DNA of 7,896 bases from JBPCOB01 sp051000715 (GCA_051000715.1 JBPCOB010000114.1:1-7896); one strand, 5' to 3'; counted from the stretch's first letter, positions 1-6,626 are shown. Numbers and translations: made by a program. The notes: generated by a model from the letters alone, not told the origin.

Positions 1-145
1 GGGTAGTGCGCGTGCCGCATCGCCGCCGCCAGAGCCGCCGGCCGGTAGTGCCACGCCGTCAGCGGCTCCAGCCCGGCCGGCCCAAAGTCGCCCAGCCAGT
101 TGCCCCTGTAGTCAACAACGACGTAGCGCGGGTCGCCGTCGGCGT
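1..145 (-). repeat. Inverted partial copy of the recB nuclease region
   Basis: The reverse complement of these bases aligns without gaps to 845-989 inside recB (paired positions sum to 990). I count five mismatches: positions 70, 84, 104, 106 and 114, opposite 920, 906, 886, 884 and 876. All five are transitions, giving about 96.5% identity, and bases 1-60 match perfectly. Read on the minus strand in the recB frame, two changes are silent and three alter residues: Lys to Arg in the DYK nuclease motif, the next Ser to Gly, and a Pro to Leu. Similarity stops sharply at 145/146. The copy may continue left of the window. It is either a real inverted duplication or a fold-back chimera at a sequence end; scattered mismatches argue mildly against a simple assembly fold-back. 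Confidence 0.9.
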
Positions 146-147
146 AC

Positions 148-1218
148 TGGCGGCCGGCCGCCGCGTCCCTCCCTCCGCTCGCTGCCGCGGACTTCGCGCG
201 CACCCTCGACAGCGCGTGGCGCCGGACGTCTTACACCGGCCTCACCGCTCCGGCGTACGAGTCGGCCGGGGTCGGCAGCGAGCCGGAGGACCCCGAGCGG
301 CAGGACGAGGCGGCCGGCGCCGTGCCGCCGCTGGTGGCGGACACCGGCGACGACGAGCGGCTGCGCACGGTGCCGTCGCCGATGGCCGACCTGCCTGCCG
401 GTACGGCGTTCGGCACGCTCGTGCACACCGTGCTGGAGACGGTCGACACCGCGGCTGCCGACCTGGCGGCTGAGCTGCGCGCGCGTTGTGAGGAGGCGGT
501 CTCCGCCCGGCTGGGTGCCGGCGTCGCCGCCGCCGCGCTTGCCACCGCGCTGCTGCCGGTGCTGGAGACGCCGCTCGGCCCACTGGCGGACGGCGTTCGG
601 CTGCGGGACGTGGCGCCGGCCGACCGGCTGGCCGAGCTCGACTTCGAGCTGCCGCTGGCCGGCGGGGACGAGCCGCGGTCCGGTGACGCGACGCTGCGCG
701 ACGTCGCCCGGCTGCTGCGAAGGCATCTGCCGGCGACGGACCCGCTCGCCGGCTATCCGGACCTGCTCGACGGGCCGTTGCTCGGGCACCAGCGGCTGCG
801 CGGCTACCTCACCGGCAGCCTCGACGCGGTGCTCCGGCTGCGCAACGCCGACGGCGACCCGCGCTACGTCGTTGTCGACTACAAGAGCAACTGGCTGGGC
901 GACTTCGGGCCGGCCGGGCCGGAGCCGCTGACGGCGTGGCACTACCGGCCGGCGGCTCTGGCGGCGGCGATGCGGCACGCGCACTACCCGCTGCAGGCGC
1001 TGCTCTACGCCGTCGCGTTGCACCGCTTCCTGCGTTGGCGGCAGCCGGCGTACGACCCGGACCGGCACCTCGGCGGCGTGCTGTACCTCTTCGTCCGCGG
1101 CATGTGCGGGCCGGCCACGCCGGTGGTCGGCGGCTCGCCGTGCGGCGTGTTCTCCTGGCGGCCGCCGTCGGGACTGGTCGAGGACCTGTCCGCGCTGCTC
1201 GACCGGGGGTCGTCGTGA
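148..1218 (+). CDS. recB: RecB C-terminal part, truncated at its 5' end
   Basis: This encodes the C-terminal part of the RecB subunit of RecBCD (exodeoxyribonuclease V), which unwinds and degrades DNA from double-strand ends and loads RecA. The open frame gives about 356 residues, against roughly 1,100 for a full RecB, so the helicase motors are missing. Visible landmarks are WRRTSYTGL (about 217-243), the GTAFGTLVHTVLE segment opening the nuclease domain (about 400-438), and the catalytic pair formed by Asp in LTGSLDAV (codon 823-825) and DYK (877-885), so the nuclease domain itself looks intact. The frame cannot continue into the inverted copy because TAG lies in frame at 124-126. The first usable start afterwards is GTG 322, with no clear ribosome site. 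The stop TGA (1216-1218) overlaps a GTG at 1215 that marks the old recD start. Identity is secure; whether the gene is truly broken is not. Confidence 0.85.
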   Translation, partial: WRPAAASLPPLAAADFARTLDSAWRRTSYTGLTAPAYESAGVGSEPEDPERQDEAAGAVPPLVADTGDDERLRTVPSPMADLPAGTAFGTLVHTVLETVDTAAADLAAELRARCEEAVSARLGAGVAAAALATALLPVLETPLGPLADGVRLRDVAPADRLAELDFELPLAGGDEPRSGDATLRDVARLLRRHLPATDPLAGYPDLLDGPLLGHQRLRGYLTGSLDAVLRLRNADGDPRYVVVDYKSNWLGDFGPAGPEPLTAWHYRPAALAAAMRHAHYPLQALLYAVALHRFLRWRQPAYDPDRHLGGVLYLFVRGMCGPATPVVGGSPCGVFSWRPPSGLVEDLSALLDRGSS

Positions 1219-1250
1219 CCGCCGACCCGCCGAGTCCGGTACGCCGCCCG
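1165..1250 (+). repeat. Left direct repeat: recB tail plus recD head relic
   Basis: The end of recB and the first bases after it are repeated at about 1970-2058 (offset 806 at the recB stop). Around the stop codon I count about 10 mismatches in 62 bases (about 84% identity). At protein level PPSGLVEDLSALLDRGSS here compares with PPSALVSDLSPLLDRGSP there. Beyond the stop, GTGACC-CCGACC and CGGTACGCCGCCCG occur in both copies, but this copy is two bases shorter between them. The recD reading frame starting at GTG 1215 is therefore shifted and ends at 1325. This is a dead recD 5' relic left where vapBC entered. Confidence 0.85.
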
Positions 1251-1282
1251 TCTCATCATCTTCCCGCGTCTCACTGGCCGTG

Positions 1283-1311
1283 GGATATCCTGCCTCCGGC
1301 GCAGTATATAC
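1283..1311 (+). promoter_or_regulatory. Candidate vapBC promoter/operator with two palindromes
   Basis: Two 8-bp perfect palindromes, GGATATCC (1283-1290) and GTATATAC (1304-1311), stand just upstream of vapB with centres 21 bp apart, about two helical turns. They are AT-rich islands in GC-rich DNA. TATCCT (1286-1291) fits an actinobacterial -10 hexamer; no convincing -35 is seen. VapB-type antitoxins usually bind palindromes at their own promoter, so an autoregulatory site is reasonable. This is inference from position and symmetry only. Confidence 0.4.
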
Positions 1312-1321
1312 GGGAGGCCGG

Positions 1322-1537
1322 ATGACGAAGCGGCTGGTGGAAATCGACGACGCGGTGCTGGCGGAGGCCAGGCGGGCGCTCGGCACCGTGACCATCAAGG
1401 ACACGGTGAACACCGCGCTCGAGGGCGCGGCCAGGGCCGCCCGCCGGCGTGCGGTCACTATCCAGGACCTCCGGAGTGTCGGCGAACTGCTCGGAGATCT
1501 CGGAGACCCAGAGATCATGGCCAGAGCGTGGGAGTGA
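1322..1537 (+). CDS. vapB: VapB-family antitoxin
   Basis: A 71-residue protein of the VapB antitoxin type, expected to bind and neutralise the VapC nuclease encoded next and to repress the shared promoter. The N-terminus (TKRLVEIDDAVLAEARRALG, then TVTIKDTVNTAL) has the strand-helix-helix pattern of the short VapB/DUF2191-like family, in which the first strand and helices make the DNA-binding dimer. The C-terminal part (about 45-71, with LRSVGELLGDLGD) would be the toxin-wrapping tail. ATG 1322 is chosen because GGGAGG (1312-1317) lies four bases upstream; an in-frame GTG at 1280 would add 14 residues but lacks such a site and would cover the palindromes. The stop overlaps the vapC start. The gene sits between recB and recD, where no gene is normally found. 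Confidence 0.85.
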   Translation: MTKRLVEIDDAVLAEARRALGTVTIKDTVNTALEGAARAARRRAVTIQDLRSVGELLGDLGDPEIMARAWE

Positions 1538-1956
1538 GTCCGGCCCGCTGGTTGATCGACAAGTCGGCGCTCCATCGCCTCAGCCACGCTGAGGTGGCAC
1601 GTGCCGTCCAGCCGCACGTGGCGGCGGGAGTGGTGGGCGTGTCGATCGTCACCGAGCTGGAGATGGGGTACTCGGCTCGCTCTGCGGCCGACTACCGCCG
1701 TGTCCGCGCCGATCTGGTCGACCATCTCCTCGCGGTAGCGATCCCGCTGCACGCTGAGCAGCGTGCGCGGGAGGTCCAGCTCAGGTTGGTCGAGCGCGGT
1801 CAACACCGCAGCGCCGGAGTGGCCGATCTACTACTGGCGGCAACGGCGGAGCTCGAGGGGCTCACCGTGCTGCACTACGACGCGGATTTCGAGGTCATCG
1901 CCGAGGTGACAGATCAGCCGACCGAGTGGGTAGTACCGAGGGGCTCCGTGCCATGA
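1534..1956 (+). CDS. vapC: VapC-family PIN-domain ribonuclease toxin
   Basis: A 140-residue PIN-domain protein. VapC toxins are Mg-dependent ribonucleases that cut tRNA or rRNA and halt growth when the antitoxin is lost. The acidic active-site set is visible: Asp9 in LIDKSAL, Glu41 in TELEMGYS, Asp98 in VADLLLAATAE, and Asp116/Asp118 in LHYDADF near the C-terminus. Length matches the family. GTG 1534 overlaps the vapB stop as GTGA, the usual coupling in these operons; GTG 1528 is an alternative two codons longer with no better ribosome site. Its own stop (1954-1956) overlaps ATG 1953 of a short recB-tail relic, so translation may pass on towards recD. No active-site residue appears missing, so the toxin is probably functional. 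The RNA target cannot be told from sequence. Confidence 0.88.
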   Translation: MSPARWLIDKSALHRLSHAEVARAVQPHVAAGVVGVSIVTELEMGYSARSAADYRRVRADLVDHLLAVAIPLHAEQRAREVQLRLVERGQHRSAGVADLLLAATAELEGLTVLHYDADFEVIAEVTDQPTEWVVPRGSVP

Positions 1957-2024
1957 GCCGATCATGGCCACCGTCGGCACTGGTCTCGGACCTGTCCCCG
2001 TTGCTCGATCGCGGATCGCCGTGA
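1953..2024 (+). pseudogene. recB-tail relic forming a 23-codon coupling ORF
   Basis: This short frame reads MSRSWPPSALVSDLSPLL followed by DRGSP, and matches the last residues of RecB (SWRPPSGLVEDLSALL, then DRGSS) with one codon missing. Its ATG overlaps the vapC stop (ATGA, 1953-1956) and its TGA overlaps the recD GTG (GTGA, 2021-2024). GAGGGG (1938-1943) lies nine bases upstream. It is the right-hand copy of the recB/recD junction. No function is expected for the peptide, but it keeps the stop/start overlap in front of recD, which has no good ribosome site of its own. Confidence 0.75.
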
Positions 2025-2058
2025 CCACCGACCTCTTCGACGTGCGGTACGCCGCCCG
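1970..2058 (+). repeat. Right direct repeat: recB tail plus true recD start
   Basis: This is the partner of the repeat at 1165-1250. It carries the end of the recB-tail relic, the GTGA overlap and the first codons of the intact recD, ending with the shared CGGTACGCCGCCCG at 2045-2058. Because this copy leads into the uninterrupted recD, it is the functional recD start, while the left copy belongs to intact recB. Confidence 0.85.
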
Positions 2059-3892
2059 GGCGACTGGAACGCTCGCGGCCTTTAACCGGGCCGGCGTGCT
2101 GACCGCCGCCGACGCGCACGTCGCCGCGACGCTCGGCCGGCTCGCCCGTGAGAGCGACGAGGGCGTGCTGCTGGCCGCCGCGTTCGCGGTGCGCGGCGTA
2201 CGGCTCGGGTCCGTCTGCGTCGACCTGTTGCAGCTACGCCGTACCGCCACCGCCGACACCGAGGAACCGGTCGACCTCGACGCGCTGCCCTGGCCGGACC
2301 CGGCCGAATGGCCCGCGGCCTGCCAGTCGAGCCCGCTCGTCGCGGCCGGTGTCACCGGAGCGGCGGACCGTCCGCTGCGGCTGGTTGACGGGCTGCTCTA
2401 CCTGGACCGGTACTGGCAGCAGGAGGAGCAGGTCCGCGCCGAGCTTGATGCGCGGGCGACGCGCCCGCCGCCCCCCGTCGACGAGTCCCGGCTGAGCGGC
2501 GCCCTCGGTCGGTTCTTCCCCGGTGACGCACCGGACCACCAGCGGCTGGCCGCGGCTGCCTGCGCGACCGGCTGGGTGACTGTCGTGGCCGGCGGACCCG
2601 GCACCGGCAAGACGACGACCGTCGCCCGGCTGCTGGCAGTGCTGGGTGCCGTGCTCGACCCGCCACCGCGGGTGGCGCTGGCCGCGCCGACCGGCAAGGC
2701 GGCCGCCCGGCTGCAGCAGGCGGTCGCCGAAGAGACCGCGCGGCTCGTCACAGTCGGGTTGCCGGCTCCCGGGCCACTCGCCGCATCCACGCTGCACCGG
2801 CTGCTCGGCTGGCGGCCCGGTTCGCACAGCCGCTTCCGGCACGACCGGAGCAACCGGCTGCCCTATGACGTCGTGGTCGTCGACGAGACGTCGATGGTGT
2901 CGCTGACCCTCATGGCGCGGCTGCTGGAGGCGGTACGCCCGGACGCGCGGATCGTGCTCGTCGGCGACCCTGACCAGCTGGCGTCCGTCGAGGCCGGGGC
3001 GGTGCTCGGCGACCTGGTCGCCCGCCCGCCGCGGCCGTCGCCGGACCCGCGCGCCGATCGGGTCGCGGCGCTGTTGCCGGCGGACGTCGAGACCCCCGCC
3101 GAGGTCGCCGCGGAGCTGCGCAACGACGTCGTACGGCTGCGAACGACGTACCGCTTCGAGGGGACCATCAGCACGTTGGCCGAGGCCATCCGCACCGGCT
3201 GGGCCGACGACGTGCTGGCGGCGCTGCGCAGCCGCGAGCCGGACGTCGAGTTCCTGGAGTCCGCCTCGCCGGACGCGCGGACGCCGATCGGCCTGGAGTC
3301 GCTGCGACTCGACGTCGAGATCGCCGGGCGGGCACTCGTCGCAGCCGCCCTGGCGGGAGACGTCACCGGGGCGCTGGACGCGCTCGAAGGCCACCGGCTC
3401 CTGTGCGCCCATCGGCTCGGCCCGTACGGCGTGACGCGGTGGAGCGCCGAGGTCGAGCGCTGGGTGGCCGCGGTGGCCGAGAGCGAGGTCGAGGGTGAGT
3501 GGTACCTCGGCCGCCCGCTGCTGGTGACCACCAACGACTACGAGCTCAAGCTCTACAACGGCGACACCGGCGTGGTGGTGGACGGTGGCGCTCGGGGCCC
3601 GCTCGCCGCGTTCCGGCAGGGCGGCGAGATCGTGCTGCTGCCGCCCGGCCGGCTCTCGGCGGTCCAGACCGTGCATGCGATGACCGTCCACCGCGGCCAG
3701 GGCAGCCAGTTCCGGCGGGTCTCGGTGCTGTTGCCGCCGGCCGACTCGCCGCTGCTGACGCGCGAGCTGCTCTACACCGCGGTCACGCGGGCGAGGGAGT
3801 TCGTGCGGGTGATCGGGACCGAGGACGCCGTCCGGGCTGCGGTGGAGCGGCCGATCGTCCGGGCCAGCGGGCTGCGCCGGCGGCGGGACTGA
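2021..3892 (+). CDS. recD: RecD, 5'-3' helicase subunit of exodeoxyribonuclease V
   Basis: A 623-residue superfamily 1B helicase, the RecD motor of RecBCD, which pulls on the 5'-ended strand. Motifs in order: Q motif DHQRLAAAA just before Walker A GGPGTGKTT (191-199); Walker B VVVDETS with Asp288-Glu289; motif III GDPDQL (315-320); the NDYELKLYNGDTG segment (about 506-518); motif V TVHRGQGSQF (555-564); motif VI YTAVTRA with Arg590 (585-591). All catalytic residues are present and the length is normal, so it looks functional. GTG 2021 is the start because it lies in the recB-tail overlap and the protein begins TTDLFDVRYA there; an upstream in-frame ATG at 1964 would translate repeat sequence. 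The ribosome site is poor, so translation probably depends on coupling to the short ORF before it. The last 53 bases are duplicated at 6711-6763. Confidence 0.95.
   Translation: MTTDLFDVRYAARATGTLAAFNRAGVLTAADAHVAATLGRLARESDEGVLLAAAFAVRGVRLGSVCVDLLQLRRTATADTEEPVDLDALPWPDPAEWPAACQSSPLVAAGVTGAADRPLRLVDGLLYLDRYWQQEEQVRAELDARATRPPPPVDESRLSGALGRFFPGDAPDHQRLAAAACATGWVTVVAGGPGTGKTTTVARLLAVLGAVLDPPPRVALAAPTGKAAARLQQAVAEETARLVTVGLPAPGPLAASTLHRLLGWRPGSHSRFRHDRSNRLPYDVVVVDETSMVSLTLMARLLEAVRPDARIVLVGDPDQLASVEAGAVLGDLVARPPRPSPDPRADRVAALLPADVETPAEVAAELRNDVVRLRTTYRFEGTISTLAEAIRTGWADDVLAALRSREPDVEFLESASPDARTPIGLESLRLDVEIAGRALVAAALAGDVTGALDALEGHRLLCAHRLGPYGVTRWSAEVERWVAAVAESEVEGEWYLGRPLLVTTNDYELKLYNGDTGVVVDGGARGPLAAFRQGGEIVLLPPGRLSAVQTVHAMTVHRGQGSQFRRVSVLLPPADSPLLTRELLYTAVTRAREFVRVIGTEDAVRAAVERPIVRASGLRRRRD
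3840..3892 (+). repeat. recD 3'-end repeat, left copy
   Basis: The last 53 bases of recD, including TGA, recur exactly at 6711-6763 (offset 2871). Weaker similarity continues on both sides: ACG-CGTCCG upstream with a 5-base gap, and TGA--CGGA-A-CG after the stop. The pair flanks the two-gene insert. Confidence 0.95.
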
Positions 3893-4041
3893 AACGGAAA
3901 CCGGGTGTCACCGGGGCAGCCGTCCCAGACTTGGGTGAAACGATCGCCTGACTCGAGTACCTCGACACCTGCGTAACGCAGCCGCCTCCCACGACGATGG
4001 ACTGAGGACGAGGACCGATCATCAACCGCGAAGGGGGTCCG
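3893..4041 (+). promoter_or_regulatory. Leader of the insert operon with a 13-bp near-palindrome
   Basis: This 149-base gap separates recD from the flavoprotein gene and is the left end of the insert. CTGCGTAACGCAG (3969-3981) is a perfect inverted repeat of six-base arms around a single A, about 60 bases before the start codon, and could be a regulator site or a short hairpin. AAGGGGG (4031-4037) is the ribosome site for the TTG start at 4042. I see no convincing -35/-10 pair and no terminator with a T run after recD. Confidence 0.35.
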
Positions 4042-5049
4042 TTGGAGCAAGCGTGGAAGCAGATCCTGGCGTACGCCCATCGCTATCCCTCGCCGCACAA
4101 CAGCCAGCCCATGAAGGTGCGGATCGACGGGGACACGCTGCATCTGTTCTACGACACGGCGCGCGGGCTGCCGGCGGAGCCCTACGGCATCCCGTTCGGA
4201 TCGGTCTGCGCCGGTGTCTTCGTCGAGGCGGTCACGATCGCCGCACACGCACTGCATCTCGACGTCGTCGAGCGGCTGGACTACACGCCCATGGACTTCC
4301 AGTCGGCTCCGTCCCTGCACCCGCTCGGCGAGCTGAGGTTGGTGCCGAACGGTGATGCACCGGAGGACCTCGACCCGGAGCTCATGCTCTCCCGGCGCAC
4401 GTCGCGCCTTCCCTACGAGAAGCGCAGCGTGCCGGAGGAGGTTTTGCGGGAGGCGTCGGAGGAGGCCGCACGCGCCGGGCACGTGCTGCGGACAGTCAGC
4501 GATCCGCGGCTGGTGAAGGACGTCGTCGCGATCAACCAGCGGACACTCTTCTACGACCTGGAGAACCCCGACGTACGCCGTGAGATCCAGGGCTACCTGC
4601 GCTACTCGGAACGAGAGGCCGTGGAGAAGGCCGACGGGCTCTCGGCCAGCTGTCTCGGCTTGCCCGGCCCCGTGATGCGGCTGGTGATGGGCAACTACTG
4701 GGTGTGGCGAATGCCCGTGCTGAGCACGGTCATGAGACGCGTCTACCTGAGCTCGATGCGTGGCGTCTCCCAGGTGGCCTGGCTCAAGGGACCTTTCGCC
4801 AGTGAGAGCGACTACATCAACGCCGGGCGGGCGCTGCTGCGGATGTGGCTGTTGTTCACCAGGCACGGGGTCTACCTGCAGCCATTCGGATCTGTGATCA
4901 CGAACCCGCGAGCGCATCGAGAACTGGTGACGCTGGTCGAGGAGCGCGAGGACGGCGACATGGTGTGGCTGCTGTTCCGCCTCGGCTACTCGAAGCAACC
5001 GCCGCGGAGCCATCGGCGGCCCCTGGAAGAACTCGAGGTGCCATCGTGA
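4042..5049 (+). CDS. Nitroreductase-fold flavoprotein (Acg-like)
   Basis: A 335-residue protein resembling the large nitroreductase-like family that includes mycobacterial Acg. Such proteins bind FMN; some reduce quinones or nitro compounds, others are thought to store flavin. Evidence: YPSPHNSQPM (15-24), matching the N-terminal S-x-HN-x-QP flavin-site motif; SRRTSRLPY (117-125), the RRT-R-P motif of this family; and GRALLRMWLLFTRHGVYLQP (from about 262), the usual C-terminal helix followed by a QP turn. The TTG start is chosen because AAGGGGG lies four bases upstream and the next in-frame ATG (residue 24) would cut away the flavin motif. Its stop overlaps the ligase GTG (GTGA, 5046-5049), so the pair is translationally coupled. 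Substrate unknown. It lies in the insert after recD and appears horizontally acquired. Confidence 0.75.
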   Translation: MEQAWKQILAYAHRYPSPHNSQPMKVRIDGDTLHLFYDTARGLPAEPYGIPFGSVCAGVFVEAVTIAAHALHLDVVERLDYTPMDFQSAPSLHPLGELRLVPNGDAPEDLDPELMLSRRTSRLPYEKRSVPEEVLREASEEAARAGHVLRTVSDPRLVKDVVAINQRTLFYDLENPDVRREIQGYLRYSEREAVEKADGLSASCLGLPGPVMRLVMGNYWVWRMPVLSTVMRRVYLSSMRGVSQVAWLKGPFASESDYINAGRALLRMWLLFTRHGVYLQPFGSVITNPRAHRELVTLVEEREDGDMVWLLFRLGYSKQPPRSHRRPLEELEVPS

Positions 5050-6626
5050 GACGAGCTCTCATCTTTCGGTTCGTTGCAGTCCAGGACCTGCTGGTCGGAC
5101 TGCTCCATCGCAACCTCACCGTCCACCGGGCCCTTTTCGCCCCCGGCCTGGAGAACTACCGCTGGGTCGTGGGGCGGTGGCGCGCCTGGCGCACGTTCGA
5201 CTCCGCCCGGCGCAACGTCCCGGCGTACGGCGAGTACTTGCGGGCGGTGGCCCCCGAGGCGGACGTGCGCCTCAGGGGCTGGCACGTGGACCTCGCCGGC
5301 CTGCCGGAGATGGACAAGACGAGCTACATCAAGGCCTTCTCGACGCAGGACCGCTGTGTGAACGGCGCGATCCCTCGCCGTGGAGTGGTGGCCGACGAGT
5401 CCTCCGGTTCCAGCGGCACTCCCACTAACTGGGTCCGAGGCAGGAAGAAGCGCAAGGCGGTACGGCTGATCTTGCAGGCGACCTTCAGCCACTTCGTCGG
5501 TGACAAGCCCACGTTCGTGCTCAACGCTTTCTCGCTCGGCGCGTGGGCGACGGGGCTGAACGTCAGCACGTCGTTGGCAGACGTGTGCATCATCAAGTCA
5601 ACCGGGCCTGACATGACCAAGATCATCGACACGATGACCAGCTTCGGACCGGGTTACAGCTACGTCGTCATGGGCTATCCGCCGTTCTTGAAGAACCTCG
5701 CGGACGACCCACGCAGCCGCCTGTCCGACTACGACGTCATCGCCTGCTTCGGCGGCGAGGGGCTCAGCGAGAACATGCGCCGCTATCTGCTCCGGTCGTT
5801 CCGTGAGGTGGTCGGCTCGTACGGCGCCTCGGATCTGGAGATCAACATGGCGGCGGAGAACGAGTTCACGATCGCGCTGCGGCAGGAGCTGGAGCACAGC
5901 GAGGCCCTGAGGAGGGCACTGACCAAGGTCGAATACGGCGTCCTGCCGATGGTCTTCCAGTACAACCCGTTCAACTACGTCATCGAGACGAACTCGGTCG
6001 GCGAACTGATCGTGACGATCAGCCGTCGCCAGAACCTGTCGCCGCGTATCCGCTACAACATCCACGACCGGGGCCATGTCCTGCGCATGCGCGACCTGGT
6101 GCCCGTCCTCGACCGACATGGGCTCACCAGCCTTCTCGAGCAACGGGTGCTGGACCTGCCGCTGCTGTTCCACTACGGGCGCTCGGACCTCTCGGTCGAC
6201 TACTACGGCGCCACTATCTCGCCCGACTCGGTGCGCGAGTTCATCTACCGCGACCCCGCCCTCGCTCGGGACGTGTCGACGTACCGGGTCATCTCCTACG
6301 AGGACCACGACACCAACAAGCAGCTCCTGTTCGCGTTGGAGCTGAAAGCCGACGTGGCAGCGGGTGCGTACGCCGAGGACGACGTGCAGGCACAGCTGCT
6401 ACGTCACCTCTGCACCGTGAACCGCGACTTTGCCAATGCCTACAAGGGCGCCATCCCGTCGAACAGGCCGACCGTGCGGCTGTTCGGCGCGGCGACCGGG
6501 CCGTTCGAAGAAGCGAACCAGAAGCTGAAGAACGAGTACGTGTGGCATCTGGAAGCCCCAGCGGCCGTGGAGTACGGACTAGTTGGTCCCCGGGCTGCGT
6601 CGGAAGCCGCGGATACCAACCTCTAG
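5046..6626 (+). CDS. PaaK/CapK-like adenylate-forming enzyme
   Basis: A 526-residue member of the ANL superfamily, nearest by motif to PaaK/CapK/coenzyme-F390-synthetase proteins, which activate a carboxylate (or, for F390 synthetase, a deazaflavin) with ATP. Landmarks: phosphate loop DESSGSSGTP (117-126); FGGEGLS (235-241); A5-like SYGASD (258-263), where the usual final Glu is Asp; RYNIHDRG (336-343) in the ribose-binding D-x-G position; hinge HYGRSDLSVDYYGATISP (376-393); and lysines 493 and 495 in NQKLKN as candidates for the C-terminal catalytic Lys. GTG 5046 is favoured over longer starts by GAGG (5035-5038) seven bases upstream and the 4-base overlap with the flavoprotein gene. Sampled stretches are less GC-rich (for example about 52% at 5581-5640) than recD (about 75% at 2581-2640), fitting acquisition. 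Substrate and acceptor cannot be named. Confidence 0.72.
   Translation: MRRALIFRFVAVQDLLVGLLHRNLTVHRALFAPGLENYRWVVGRWRAWRTFDSARRNVPAYGEYLRAVAPEADVRLRGWHVDLAGLPEMDKTSYIKAFSTQDRCVNGAIPRRGVVADESSGSSGTPTNWVRGRKKRKAVRLILQATFSHFVGDKPTFVLNAFSLGAWATGLNVSTSLADVCIIKSTGPDMTKIIDTMTSFGPGYSYVVMGYPPFLKNLADDPRSRLSDYDVIACFGGEGLSENMRRYLLRSFREVVGSYGASDLEINMAAENEFTIALRQELEHSEALRRALTKVEYGVLPMVFQYNPFNYVIETNSVGELIVTISRRQNLSPRIRYNIHDRGHVLRMRDLVPVLDRHGLTSLLEQRVLDLPLLFHYGRSDLSVDYYGATISPDSVREFIYRDPALARDVSTYRVISYEDHDTNKQLLFALELKADVAAGAYAEDDVQAQLLRHLCTVNRDFANAYKGAIPSNRPTVRLFGAATGPFEEANQKLKNEYVWHLEAPAAVEYGLVGPRAASEAADTNL

Noticed and set aside
1..989. Template/variable repeat pair of a diversity-generating retroelement
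   Set aside because: The five changes are mixed A-to-G and C-to-T transitions rather than adenine-specific, the copies are inverted, and no reverse transcriptase is seen.
112..1806. A 564-codon open frame on the minus strand spanning recB and vapBC
   Set aside because: It is antisense to three well-supported genes, is very rich in Arg/Gln/Val with no recognisable domain, and is the usual shadow in GC-rich DNA.
1964..2020. Upstream ATG start for recD, adding 19 residues
   Set aside because: The extra codons read the recB-tail repeat in a different frame; the GTG at 2021 overlapping the relic's stop matches the ancestral junction.
2234..3691. A 485-codon minus-strand frame inside recD
   Set aside because: It mirrors recD codon structure; no motif, start signal or ribosome site supports it.
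3772..5013. A 413-codon minus-strand frame across the recD end and the flavoprotein gene
   Set aside because: It crosses two unrelated plus-strand genes and an insertion border and shows no protein features.
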